Source: Methanobacteriota archaeon
GTDB lineage: Archaea > Methanobacteriota > Methanobacteria > Methanobacteriales > Methanobacteriaceae
DNA length: 11,963 nucleotides
Assembly: GCA_023440975.1 (NCBI GenBank)
Contig: JAEZRD010000008.1
Span: 1-11,963, forward strand
Direction: 5' to 3'
Under the pieces are notes generated by a model that ran no database searches, was not told where the DNA came from, and was given only the letters and a program-made list of their open reading frames with translations. Both the position numbers and the translations under genes were made by a program. Below are positions 1 to 7,668 of the stretch, piece by piece. Position 1 is the stretch's first letter, and the number at the start of each line of letters is the position of its first letter.

Positions 1-834
1 GAAGATAGAAGTGCACTTCACGAAGCATTAGAACAACAAACTGTAAGTATAGCTAAAGCAGGAATAATGGCAACATTAAACAGTCGTTGTAGTGTACTTG
101 CAGCAGCAAATCCTAAATTTGGAAGATTCGATAGATACAAAACTGTAGCAGACCAAATAGATTTACCTTCACCAATCTTAAGCAGATTCGATTTAATGTT
201 TATAGTAGAAGATAAACCGAATGTTGAAAACGATAGAGAATTAGCAAAACACATCTTAGAAATCCATAAAGAAAACACAATTAACTATGAAATTGAACCA
301 GAATTACTTAGAAAATACATTGCATATGCACGTAAAAATGCTAACCCTCAACTTACAGAAGGAGCAAATAAAGTACTGGAAGAATTTTATGTTAGTATGA
401 GAAGTGGAGCAATAGATGAAGAAGCACCAGTACCAATAACTGCAAGACAATTAGAAGCAATAATCCGTTTAGCAGAAGCTAGTGCAAAAATACGTCTGAA
501 AGAATTTGTAGAACCTGAAGATGCAGAAAAAGCAATAAAACTACAAAGAGCATGTCTTACTGAAGTAGGATACGATCCAGAAACTGGAAAAATAGATATT
601 GATAAAGTAGAAGGACGTACACCAAAATCAGACAGAGACAAATTACAAATACTAATTAATACAGTTAAAGATTTACAAGCAGAATTTGAAGGTAATGCTC
701 CAATTAGCATTCTTAAACAAAGAATGGTTGAAGATCACGATTTAAGTGAAGAAAAAACCGAAGAAATAATTAAAAAACTTAAAAGTAGAGGAGTTCTCTT
801 CGAACCTAGTGCTGGTAATATTAAAACTGTTTAA
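1..834 (+). CDS. mcm: Replicative DNA helicase MCM, C-terminal part (5' end outside window)
   Basis: The reading frame is open from base 1 and encodes 277 residues, the C-terminal part of the archaeal minichromosome maintenance helicase, which unwinds DNA at replication forks as a hexamer. The visible part starts just after the Walker B region (EDRSALHEALEQQ). Sensor 1 is in AAANPKFGRFD (Asn about residue 37 of the visible part) and the arginine finger is in LSRFD (Arg about 62). After an alpha-helical lid comes a C-terminal winged-helix-like segment (about 200-277). No intein interrupts the visible AAA+ part. The N-terminal domain and Walker A lie upstream of the window. The ATG at 67 is internal, because the protein similarity continues upstream to the window edge. 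T-rich tracts follow the stop codon and could end transcription. Family assignment is secure. Confidence 0.96.
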   Translation, partial: EDRSALHEALEQQTVSIAKAGIMATLNSRCSVLAAANPKFGRFDRYKTVADQIDLPSPILSRFDLMFIVEDKPNVENDRELAKHILEIHKENTINYEIEPELLRKYIAYARKNANPQLTEGANKVLEEFYVSMRSGAIDEEAPVPITARQLEAIIRLAEASAKIRLKEFVEPEDAEKAIKLQRACLTEVGYDPETGKIDIDKVEGRTPKSDRDKLQILINTVKDLQAEFEGNAPISILKQRMVEDHDLSEEKTEEIIKKLKSRGVLFEPSAGNIKTV

Positions 835-1054
835 AAATAAAATTTTTTTATTTTATTTTTTTACACCTTTTTTTATTTTTCAAAATTTTTTTTAAACTTA
901 AACTATACAATTTTTTATACAATAGTTTAATATAATATAAAAAACTAAATTTACATATTATATTTTTTATTGATAACTATTTTACGAATATTATTTTTTT
1001 ATCAAAATTTTTATAGAAATTAATAAAAACATTAGATTAAACGGAGTGATTATT
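835..1054 (+). promoter_or_regulatory. A/T-rich gap with likely aIF2-beta promoter
   Basis: This gap holds no gene. Its first part has long T runs (about 842-860 and 868-880), which in archaea commonly end transcription and would serve mcm. A 9-bp inverted repeat lies at 898-930. Near the downstream end a box A-like TTTTATAG (about 1008-1015) would place a start near 1035-1040. That leaves a short leader carrying the ribosome binding site GGAGTGAT (1043-1050), 4 nt before the ATG at 1055. TATA-like words are frequent in such AT-rich DNA, so the promoter is an inference; the ribosome binding site is clear. Confidence 0.45.
898..930. repeat. 9-bp perfect inverted repeat in the mcm/aIF2-beta gap
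   Basis: TTAAACTAT (898-906) and ATAGTTTAA (922-930) are perfect reverse complements separated by 15 A/T-rich bases. The repeat could be an operator for the downstream gene or a weak stem behind mcm. It is too A/T-rich for a strong RNA hairpin and no T run directly follows it. Function unknown. Confidence 0.5.
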
Positions 1055-1462
1055 ATGGATGATTATGAAAAATTATTAGATCGTGCTATTGACCAACTAC
1101 CTCCTGAAGTTTTTGAAACAAAAAGATTTAATGTACCAAAAGCATACAGTGTTATACAAGGAAACCGTACTTTTATCCAAAACTTTAAAGATGTAGCTGA
1201 AGCACTAAACAGAGACCCACAACACATACTTAAATATTTATTACGTGAATTAGGTACAGCTGGAAATTTAGAAGGTCAAAGAGCTATTTTACAAGGAAAA
1301 TTCAACCATTTCCTCATAAATGAAAGAATAGATGATTATGTAGATAAATATGTTATCTGCCACGAATGTAACAGACCAGATACCAAAATCATCAGAGAAG
1401 ACCGTATATTTATACTTAAATGTGCAGCTTGCGGTGCAAGAGCACCTTTAAAACCAATTTAA
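1055..1462 (+). CDS. eif2b: Translation initiation factor aIF2 subunit beta
   Basis: A 135-residue protein matching archaeal aIF2-beta over its full length. aIF2 is a heterotrimer that delivers initiator Met-tRNA to the small ribosomal subunit. The visible layout is an N-terminal helix (DDYEKLLDRA), the central alpha/beta domain (RTFIQNFKDVAEALNRD..HILKYLLRELGTAG..QG.F) and a C-terminal zinc ribbon with C102-x2-C105 and C123-x2-C126. The start chosen is the ATG at 1055. The in-frame GTG at 1046 lies inside the ribosome binding site GGAGTGAT (1043-1050) and would be an unlikely start. A hairpin with a T run directly follows, overlapping the stop codon, so the gene is probably expressed from its own promoter. 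Confidence 0.95.
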   Translation: MDDYEKLLDRAIDQLPPEVFETKRFNVPKAYSVIQGNRTFIQNFKDVAEALNRDPQHILKYLLRELGTAGNLEGQRAILQGKFNHFLINERIDDYVDKYVICHECNRPDTKIIREDRIFILKCAACGARAPLKPI

Positions 1463-1490
1463 AAGGGCTAACATATTTACCCCCTTTTTT
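1461..1490 (+). terminator. Hairpin plus T run after aIF2-beta
   Basis: AAAAGGG (1461-1467) pairs with CCCTTTT (1482-1488) around a 14-nt loop, and a run of six T (1485-1490) overlaps the right arm, with further T-rich sequence after it. The left arm begins within the stop codon. The shape is that of an intrinsic terminator. It separates aIF2-beta from nmd3, which has its own TATA-like element just downstream. Confidence 0.6.
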
Positions 1491-1501
1491 ATCTTATTTT
1501 T

Positions 1502-1537
1502 TTTATATAAAAAAATTATTTTACTATTTTGATTACT
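1502..1537 (+). promoter_or_regulatory. Probable promoter of nmd3-tyrS
   Basis: A box A-like TTTATATA (1502-1509) lies 28 nt before the chosen ATG. Archaeal transcription starts about 25 nt after box A, so the leader would be only a few nucleotides. A partial ribosome binding site (TTGAT, 1529-1533) is present but may not be transcribed. Inferred from spacing only. Confidence 0.4.
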
Positions 1538-2581
1538 ATGTTTTGTCCAGAATGTGGAAGTACAGAAGAACCATTAATCAATGGAGTCTGTAAAAACTGT
1601 TTTTTAAAAACATACCAAATGATACAAGTCCCTGAAAACATCACAGTCACCATATGTAGCCATTGTAATGCAAAATTACTAAAAGGACAATGGATTGACT
1701 CAGAAATTTCTGAAGAAGAAATAATTTACAGAACACTTGAAGATGCAATTAAAATTGACGAATTAGTGGAAGAACCATTAATCGACTTAGAAATCCTCCA
1801 AATGAGAGGTACAATAGCAGAATGTGAAATCACAGTTTTAGGAACAGTTTACAACACCAGATTAAATGAGAAATATAATGTTAATGTTAGATTAGACCAT
1901 AGTGTATGTCCAGATTGCAGTAAAAAAGATTCAGGATACTATGAAGCCGTAATACAACTTAGAGCAGAAAATCGTTCATTAAAACAAGCTGAAATTAATA
2001 ATGCTGAAGAAATAATTCAAAGAACAATTACTAAACAATCCAAAAAAGATAAATTAGCATATATTCCACAAATCCTTAACCCTAAAGAAGGTTTCGACTA
2101 TTACATTGGCTCATTAAAAACTGCTAAAAAAATAGTTAACAACTTAAAAAATGAACTTGGAGGAGAAATTAAAGAATCTCCAAGATTAATCAGTGAAGAT
2201 CGTTCAACAGGAAAAGGATTATATAGAATATGGATATCTTTTAGATTACCTGAATATGAAGTAGGGGATTTTATTAGCTTTGAAGATAAAATTTTTGAAA
2301 TAATCAATATAAGTGGAAAAAGCATACATTGTAAAAACTTAAAAGATTTCACAGAATCTAATATTGGTTGGAAACACAGTAATGAAATAAAATTAATCGA
2401 AAAAAGCACAGAAATTAAACCAAGCATATTAACAGACAAATCTCCAAATATGATACAAATATTAGATCCCGATGATTACTCTACAGTTGATTTAAATATG
2501 AATGAAGAGTTTAATGATATTGATATCGGTCAAGAAGTAAGTACTATAAAAATAAATGGCCAAGTTTACTTATTAAAATAA
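1538..2581 (+). CDS. nmd3: NMD3-family 60S/50S ribosome export/maturation adaptor
   Basis: A 347-residue protein, about the usual length for archaeal NMD3. In eukaryotes NMD3 binds the large ribosomal subunit and recruits the export machinery. Archaea have no nucleus, so a role in late large-subunit maturation or anti-association is presumed. The N-terminus has paired CxxC zinc motifs (C3/C6, C18/C21, C40/C43) and a further pair, C124/C127, in VCPDCSKKDSGYYEAVIQLRA, a hallmark stretch of the family. The remainder is the mixed alpha/beta NMD3 core with a beta-rich C-terminal part. The ATG at 1538 was chosen because MFCPECG is the natural start of the first zinc knuckle; the in-frame TTG at 1529 adds only three residues. 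tyrS follows after 28 nt, probably in the same transcript. Confidence 0.9.
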   Translation: MFCPECGSTEEPLINGVCKNCFLKTYQMIQVPENITVTICSHCNAKLLKGQWIDSEISEEEIIYRTLEDAIKIDELVEEPLIDLEILQMRGTIAECEITVLGTVYNTRLNEKYNVNVRLDHSVCPDCSKKDSGYYEAVIQLRAENRSLKQAEINNAEEIIQRTITKQSKKDKLAYIPQILNPKEGFDYYIGSLKTAKKIVNNLKNELGGEIKESPRLISEDRSTGKGLYRIWISFRLPEYEVGDFISFEDKIFEIINISGKSIHCKNLKDFTESNIGWKHSNEIKLIEKSTEIKPSILTDKSPNMIQILDPDDYSTVDLNMNEEFNDIDIGQEVSTIKINGQVYLLK

Positions 2582-2609
2582 AAAAAAAATTAAATTTTAG
2601 TGATAATTT

Positions 2610-3569
2610 ATGAATAATCAAGAAAAATTAGAAATAATCCAAAATGGAACCCTTGAAATTATAGAAACTGAAGAATTATTAAAAGTATTTGATAAAGAAA
2701 AACCAATAGCTTATACTGGTTATGAACCTTCAGGTAAAATCCATTTAGGTCATGCAATAACTATAATGAAATTAAAACAATTACAAAATATGGGTTTCCA
2801 TATAAAAATATTACTCGCTGATTATCATGCTTATTTAAATGGAAAAGGAACCCTTGAAGATATTGAAGTTACTGCAGAATATAATAAAAAATGTTTCCAA
2901 GCATTAGGTTTAGATGCTGAAACAGAATATATTTTAGGATCCAGTTTCCAAACAGAACCTGAATATACTGATAATGTTTATAAATTAGCTACATTAACTA
3001 CATTAAAAAGAGCTAAACGTAGTATGGACCAAGTAAGTCGTCATGATGATAATCCTAAAGTAGCAAGCACTATTTATCCGCTTATGCAAACAGCAGATAT
3101 GGCATATTTAAAAACTGATATTGCATTAGGTGGAATGGAACAACGTAAAATTCAAATGTTAGCACGTGAAAATTTACCAAAAATAAGTGAAGAAGCTCCT
3201 ATCTGTATACACACACCATTATTACATGGTACTGATGGTGATGATAAGATGAGTAGTAGTAAAGGTAACTTTATAGCTGTAGATGACACTCCAAAAGTTA
3301 TTAAGAAAAAAATTAACAAAGGATTCTGTCCTAAAGGAGAAGTTGAAGGTAATCCTATGATTGAAATTTGTAATCATTTCCTTTTCCCTAACCAAGATAC
3401 AATTAAAATTAGTAGACCTGAAAAGTTTGGTGGAGATTTAGAATTAACACATGAGGAATTAATCCAACAATTTAGTGCAGGAGAATTACATCCCATGGAT
3501 TTGAAAAGTGGAGTTAGTGATTTCTTAATAGAATTTTTAGAACCTGTACGTGAATTCATGAATGAATAA
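2610..3569 (+). CDS. tyrS: Tyrosine--tRNA ligase (archaeal type)
   Basis: A 319-residue class I aminoacyl-tRNA synthetase that charges tRNA-Tyr with tyrosine in the cytoplasm. The HIGH-type motif is GKIHLGH (residues 42-48) and the KMSKS loop is KMSSS (213-217). Tyrosine-pocket residues known from the Methanocaldococcus enzyme have matches here: Y35, Y156, Q160, D163 and Q178. The family-typical GGMEQRKI and FGGDL stretches are intact. The size fits the short archaeal/eukaryotic form, which lacks the bacterial S4-like C-terminal domain. A partial ribosome binding site GTGAT (2600-2604) precedes the ATG by 5 nt. The gene lies 28 nt after nmd3 with no clear promoter between them, suggesting co-transcription. 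TyrRS is favoured over TrpRS by the pocket residues and overall similarity. Confidence 0.96.
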   Translation: MNNQEKLEIIQNGTLEIIETEELLKVFDKEKPIAYTGYEPSGKIHLGHAITIMKLKQLQNMGFHIKILLADYHAYLNGKGTLEDIEVTAEYNKKCFQALGLDAETEYILGSSFQTEPEYTDNVYKLATLTTLKRAKRSMDQVSRHDDNPKVASTIYPLMQTADMAYLKTDIALGGMEQRKIQMLARENLPKISEEAPICIHTPLLHGTDGDDKMSSSKGNFIAVDDTPKVIKKKINKGFCPKGEVEGNPMIEICNHFLFPNQDTIKISRPEKFGGDLELTHEELIQQFSAGELHPMDLKSGVSDFLIEFLEPVREFMNE

Positions 3570-3638
3570 AAAAAAAAGGATTATATTATAAGTTAATCAT
3601 ATAATAATTAAAAAAAAAGAAATTTTGAGTTGATATCA

Positions 3639-3836
3639 ATGGATGAAGAATATGAAATGAAATTACCTAATGGTGTTGGGGAACAAGTTTTAGCACACAC
3701 TATAGATAAATTCGAAGTTAAATTAAAACAAACAGAATATGGTCCTAAACTCATAGGAACAGAAGCAGAATTAGAAAAAGCTAAACAATTTATTGTTGAT
3801 GCTATTAACAAAAGATTAGAAGAATTAGGAAATTAA
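3639..3836 (+). CDS. Small conserved-looking protein of unknown function (65 aa)
   Basis: A 65-residue acidic/lysine-rich cytoplasmic protein that I do not recognise. It begins MDEEYEMKLPNGVGEQVLAHTI and ends in an amphipathic helix (about 46-64, LEKAKQFIVDAINKRLEEL). There is no signal peptide, membrane segment, cysteine cluster or nucleotide-binding motif. The ATG at 3639 is preceded by GAGTTGAT (3627-3634), a near match to the ribosome binding site GAGGTGAT; the in-frame TTG at 3630 is part of that site. A good ribosome binding site and codon use like its neighbours support a real gene. It sits 69 nt after tyrS on the same strand and is convergent with the next gene. Function unknown. Confidence 0.75.
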   Translation: MDEEYEMKLPNGVGEQVLAHTIDKFEVKLKQTEYGPKLIGTEAELEKAKQFIVDAINKRLEELGN

Positions 3837-3863
3837 TTCTTAATTCCTCATATCATTTTTTTT
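3827..3863 (+). terminator. Possible weak terminator after the small gene
   Basis: AGGAA (3827-3831) can pair with TTCCT (3844-3848), and a T-rich run follows (about 3855-3863). The stem is short and starts inside the coding end. The convergent arrangement with the next gene makes a stop here plausible. Confidence 0.3.
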
Positions 3864-3870
3864 ACTTATT

Positions 3871-4257
3871 TTAAATATAACGTTTTATTTCTACACCTAT
3901 TAAACCTGCAAGGAAACCAACAAGTAAATACATTGGTATGTAAGTTAATAAGAGTAAAACCATACTTCCTATTATTCCTCCTAAATATGTGTAGAATACA
4001 AAAATTCCCATAATTACTGATAAAATTCCACAGATTAAACCCATTAATAATCCATATACTACTCCTTTACCAACATTTGGAGATTCTATACGTGTTGAAA
4101 AACAAATTATACCAATTAATACAAATAAAAGTATTAATCCGTTAACATGCACTTTTTCTAAAATAAAACTTAAAATATAGGCAACTATGAAGGTTACAAT
4201 ACCTCCTATTCCTATTAATTTCCAATCCATACTGTCAATTTCTAAAAAATCTAACAT
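3871..4257 (-). CDS. Small integral membrane protein, DUF5518-like
   Basis: A 128-residue, strongly hydrophobic protein with about four membrane-spanning segments (roughly residues 14-33, 40-54, 63-92 and 95-120). The spacer after the second is polar (STRIESPNVGKG), and Gly-rich helices include GVVYGLLMGLICGIL and GIIGSMVLLLLTYIPMYLLVGFLAGLIG. This Gly/Ile-rich pattern resembles the DUF5518 membrane proteins common in methanogens, an assignment made from overall character only. No catalytic motif is visible. The ATG at 4257 follows GAGGTAT on the minus strand with suitable spacing. The gene begins 33 nt downstream of the tmk stop on the same strand, so the two are likely co-transcribed. Role unknown. 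Confidence 0.75.
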   Translation of the reverse strand: MLDFLEIDSMDWKLIGIGGIVTFIVAYILSFILEKVHVNGLILLFVLIGIICFSTRIESPNVGKGVVYGLLMGLICGILSVIMGIFVFYTYLGGIIGSMVLLLLTYIPMYLLVGFLAGLIGVEIKRYI

Positions 4258-4290
4258 GAAAAATTGATACCTCGATTACAATAATTTTTT

Positions 4291-4881
4291 TTATAAAATT
4301 CCACTTACACAAATATCAAATAAAGGAGCAACAGCTTTTTGAATATCTTTACTTACTAAGTTCACACCATTATTTGCATTTATAACTTTAAAATTCCCAT
4401 TTTCAGTACCTAATTTTTGATATTTTTTTTGCACTAAGGATAAAAATTCTTTATTTTCAAATTCATCAATACCAGTTGTGCGTTCAACACTTTTATCAAG
4501 ATCTATATCTAATAAAAGAACCATATCTGGAATTTTCGCAAATTTATTTATTTCATTTATCCAATCTTGCGGTTCTTGGTAGGCTAAACTACTATAAAAA
4601 CTTCTGTCACTTAATACAACTTTACCTTCATTTTCATATGCTTCTACTTTATTCATTAGTTGCATTCTATCTGCTGCAAAGAGTAAACCTAATGTTTTCT
4701 GCATATTATCCGTAGTTGCATTTTCATGAGTCAAAAATTCTCTAATTAATCGACCTATAGTTTCATCAGTAGGTTCAACTATGCATTCTACTTTTAATCC
4801 ATTTTTTTCTAGATAATTTTTTAATAAGTTTATTTGAGTTGATTTACCGCTACCATCTATTCCTTCAAAAACTATATACAT
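4291..4881 (-). CDS. tmk: Thymidylate kinase (dTMP kinase)
   Basis: A 196-residue enzyme that phosphorylates dTMP to dTDP with ATP, the last specific step of dTTP supply for DNA synthesis. The start is MYIVFEGIDGSGKST, with the P-loop at residues 7-15. EPT (36-38), FAADR (68-72) and DRS (92-94, within LSDRSFYSSLAYQ) are the typical dTMP-binding elements. Length is normal for the family and no disruption is seen. No good ribosome binding site precedes the ATG, but a TATA-like element lies about 25 nt upstream, so the message may be leaderless. The gene is divergent from the U32 gene (65-nt gap) and is followed by a small membrane protein gene. Confidence 0.95.
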   Translation of the reverse strand: MYIVFEGIDGSGKSTQINLLKNYLEKNGLKVECIVEPTDETIGRLIREFLTHENATTDNMQKTLGLLFAADRMQLMNKVEAYENEGKVVLSDRSFYSSLAYQEPQDWINEINKFAKIPDMVLLLDIDLDKSVERTTGIDEFENKEFLSLVQKKYQKLGTENGNFKVINANNGVNLVSKDIQKAVAPLFDICVSGIL

Positions 4882-4946
4882 AAAATATAATTTTATATCT
4901 CAAAATATATAAAGTAATTATAATATAAAAATGAGGAATTTATTTT
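4882..4946. promoter_or_regulatory. Divergent promoter region between tmk and the U32 gene
   Basis: In this 65-nt gap, TTTTATAT (4891-4898) is placed to drive the plus-strand gene, giving a leader of about 25 nt that holds GAGG (4933-4936), 10 nt before the ATG. The complement of 4902-4914 (CTTTATATATTTTG) is placed to start the minus transcript at or next to the tmk ATG. Both calls rest on box A resemblance and spacing in a very A/T-rich background. Confidence 0.45.
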
Positions 4947-7622
4947 ATGAAAATACCAGAATTATTATCCCCCGTCGGCAGTATGGAACACTTGAAAATT
5001 GCAGTTTTATCTGGTGCAAGTAGTGTGTATTTATCAGGTAAAGAGTATGGTGCTCGGAAATATGCTGATAATTTTACTCTTGAAGATATTAATGAAGCAG
5101 TTGAATATGCTCATCTCCATAATGTTAATGTTTACATTACTGTAAACACTTTAATTAAAGAAAATGAATTATTTGATTGTTTAGAATATGTTTTTAAATT
5201 ATACCAACTTGGTGTTGATGGTGTATTAATCCAAGATATTGGTTTATTAAAGCTTATTAATGAATATATACCTAAATTTAGTATTCATGCTAGTACTCAA
5301 ATGAATATAGAAAATACTGATGATTTAAAGTGGGCTAAAAATAATGGCATTAATCGTGTAGTATTACCTCGTGAATTAACCTTAGATGAGCTTAAGGAAA
5401 TTACTAAAGAAGCTCATAAATTAGGTATTGAAGTTGAAATTTTCGTTCATGGTGCCCAATGTTACTGTTATAGTGGAAGATGTTTGTTCAGTAGTTTTAT
5501 TGGAGGGCGTAGTGGTAATCGTGGAACTTGTGCTCAACCATGCAGAAAACCTTATGATATTATAGTGGATAATAAGAAAGGTAATAGTTATAAATTTAAT
5601 AATAAGGGTAAAAATTACTTTTTAAGTCCTGCAGATTTAAGTTTATATCATAAACTTGATATTTTAAGTGAAATTGGTGTTGATTGTTTAAAAATCGAAG
5701 GTCGAATGCGTAATAAGGAATATGTTATGCTTACAACAAGTACTTACAGACAAGCATTGAATAAATTAAGAAATAAAAAGAAACTACATGAATTCACCAG
5801 TAAATCTGGTGAAGAAAATCTTAATTTAGCTTTTAATAGAAAATTAAGTACTGGACATTTATTCCAAAACAATAACACAAATCGTATAATGAACACAAAC
5901 AAACCAGGGCATGTTGGATTATACATAGGTAAAGTAGAAGAATATGAAAAAAATACCGGGAAAATTAGTATTAAATTAGATGAAAATCTTTTAAATATTC
6001 CACAAAAAGGTGATGGTTTAGTTATTGAAGGTAAACCTGTTAAAAATGATAGTAAAATTAATACTTATGGATTTGATATTAGTGGAGATCCAAGTTTTAA
6101 AAAATCTAAAACTTATTGGAATAAAAATCGTTTAATTAAAGAAAAAGTAACAGGTAAAGTTTTAGTAGTTCGTAAAGTTAGAGAAAATAAAAAGGAACAA
6201 ATCATAATTAAACCAGGATGTAAAGTATTTTTAAGTAAACGAAATAGACTTAATAAAGATTTAAAAGAGTTAGAAAGAGATTCTAATGAACAAGGTTTTA
6301 GAAAATCCACACTTCATATGAAATTTTATGTGGACAATGCAAATTATCCAATAATTAAAGGTACTGTTAAATTAAGTAATGATAAACTTATAAAAGTCAC
6401 TCAAAAAGGATTAGAACCTTGGGAAGAGGCAATAAACAAACCGATTACTGAAGAAACTATTAAATCACAAATTAGTAAAATTAAAGATTTACCATATTAC
6501 CTTGAAAGTGTTGAAGTCAAAAATATTAATAAAAACTTATTTACCCCAATAAGTGGTTTAAATCAATTACGTAGAGAATTCTTTGAAAAACTAGAAAAGG
6601 AAATTATAAACAGTTACAAACCATACGAAAATGATATTAAAATTGTAGAAAGAAAACTCAAAGAATATGATGAAAGTTTAAAACCATCCGATTCCGAATT
6701 TAAAGAAAAAACTTGTAATTTAAGTGTTTATGTTAATAATCTGGAAAATTTAAAGAAATTAAATGCAAATCTTTTTACAAGGGTTTATTTTGATATTCCA
6801 ACTAAAAATTGGAGATTAACTGATGAAAGTGAAGAGTTAGATATTAGTTACTGTGTAAACACAATTAAAGAAGCTTTAGATATAAGTAAAGATAATGATT
6901 ATGATTTAATATGGATGTGGCCGAATATTATTCATGAAAATTTATTAGCTGATTTAATTAAAGTTTGTGGAATTTTATCTAAACTAACTTATCTTCCATC
7001 AATAATGACTTCACATATGGGAATATGTGAATTTTTAAGTGAAAAATTTAGTATTGAAACTTATGGATCTTATCCATTAAATATTACAAATACTGAAAGT
7101 GTGAAAGAAATAAATGATTTTAAATTATTAACAATATCTCCAGAATTAGGTCGTAGAAATTATAAGGATATTTTCCAGAATTTTACTGAAGATTATCCTA
7201 TATTGGAGGTTTTAGTTCATGGAAATATTGAATCCCTTGTAAGTAGGAAAAGTATTTTACCTTCCAAAATGAGTAAAGAAATTAAAAAAATTGATAATCC
7301 TAATAATCCAGTTTGTGATGTTTATTTAAGTGATAATGATAATAACAAATATCCATTACATCGTCCGTTAAGTGAAGATGGAGTAGTGATGATAAATTAT
7401 GAGGATTTATCTCTTATTAAAGAGATTGGTTTTTTAAAAACTGTTGGGGTTTCTAATTTCAGTATTGATGCAAGATGGAAGTCATTAGATTATATTAATA
7501 ATGTTGGTGAAGTTTATAAGTTTGCAATTAATAATGATGAGATTCCTAAAGAGTGTTTTGATACTTTGAAAGAGTATTCTCCTGAATTTTCTTCTGGTAA
7601 TTTTAAAAAAGGATTAGAATAA
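4947..7622 (+). CDS. Peptidase U32 family protein, probable RNA-modifying (RlhA-like) type
   Basis: An 891-residue protein. The N-terminal 250 residues are a clear U32 TIM-barrel-like domain (ELLSPVGSMEHLKIAVLSGAS, SIHASTQMNI, VLPRELTLDE, HGAQCYCYSGRC, GGRSGNRGTCAQPCRKPY, CLKIEGRMRN). C172, C179, C195 and C247 match the four-cysteine pattern that binds a [4Fe-4S] cluster in characterised U32 proteins such as UbiU/UbiV. The family name is historical: several members, including RlhA and TrhP, hydroxylate RNA. The long middle (about 320-580) and C-terminal parts resemble large two-part U32 proteins, with DUF3656-like character inferred. It is longer than bacterial RlhA (about 650). GAGG lies 10 nt before the ATG. 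The MutS-family gene follows after 46 nt, probably in the same transcript. Family secure; substrate unknown. Confidence 0.88.
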   Translation: MKIPELLSPVGSMEHLKIAVLSGASSVYLSGKEYGARKYADNFTLEDINEAVEYAHLHNVNVYITVNTLIKENELFDCLEYVFKLYQLGVDGVLIQDIGLLKLINEYIPKFSIHASTQMNIENTDDLKWAKNNGINRVVLPRELTLDELKEITKEAHKLGIEVEIFVHGAQCYCYSGRCLFSSFIGGRSGNRGTCAQPCRKPYDIIVDNKKGNSYKFNNKGKNYFLSPADLSLYHKLDILSEIGVDCLKIEGRMRNKEYVMLTTSTYRQALNKLRNKKKLHEFTSKSGEENLNLAFNRKLSTGHLFQNNNTNRIMNTNKPGHVGLYIGKVEEYEKNTGKISIKLDENLLNIPQKGDGLVIEGKPVKNDSKINTYGFDISGDPSFKKSKTYWNKNRLIKEKVTGKVLVVRKVRENKKEQIIIKPGCKVFLSKRNRLNKDLKELERDSNEQGFRKSTLHMKFYVDNANYPIIKGTVKLSNDKLIKVTQKGLEPWEEAINKPITEETIKSQISKIKDLPYYLESVEVKNINKNLFTPISGLNQLRREFFEKLEKEIINSYKPYENDIKIVERKLKEYDESLKPSDSEFKEKTCNLSVYVNNLENLKKLNANLFTRVYFDIPTKNWRLTDESEELDISYCVNTIKEALDISKDNDYDLIWMWPNIIHENLLADLIKVCGILSKLTYLPSIMTSHMGICEFLSEKFSIETYGSYPLNITNTESVKEINDFKLLTISPELGRRNYKDIFQNFTEDYPILEVLVHGNIESLVSRKSILPSKMSKEIKKIDNPNNPVCDVYLSDNDNNKYPLHRPLSEDGVVMINYEDLSLIKEIGFLKTVGVSNFSIDARWKSLDYINNVGEVYKFAINNDEIPKECFDTLKEYSPEFSSGNFKKGLE

Positions 7623-7668
7623 ATGTTTAGTGAAATAGATTTGATTATAAATTTTATGTTAGGTTTTT

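Noticed and set aside
1..834. Intein in the MCM ATPase domain
   Set aside because: Inteins occur in some archaeal MCM proteins, but sensor 1, the arginine finger and the lid read through without interruption in the visible part.
1046..1054. Upstream GTG start for aIF2-beta (and TTG starts at 1529 and 3630 for the next genes)
   Set aside because: In each case the alternative start overlaps the ribosome-binding-like sequence, and a well-placed ATG lies nine bases downstream.
3577..3611. Inverted repeat between tyrS and the small gene
   Set aside because: The arms (ATTATAT/ATATAAT) are short and purely A/T, with no T run placed as a terminator. They are not distinguishable from background.
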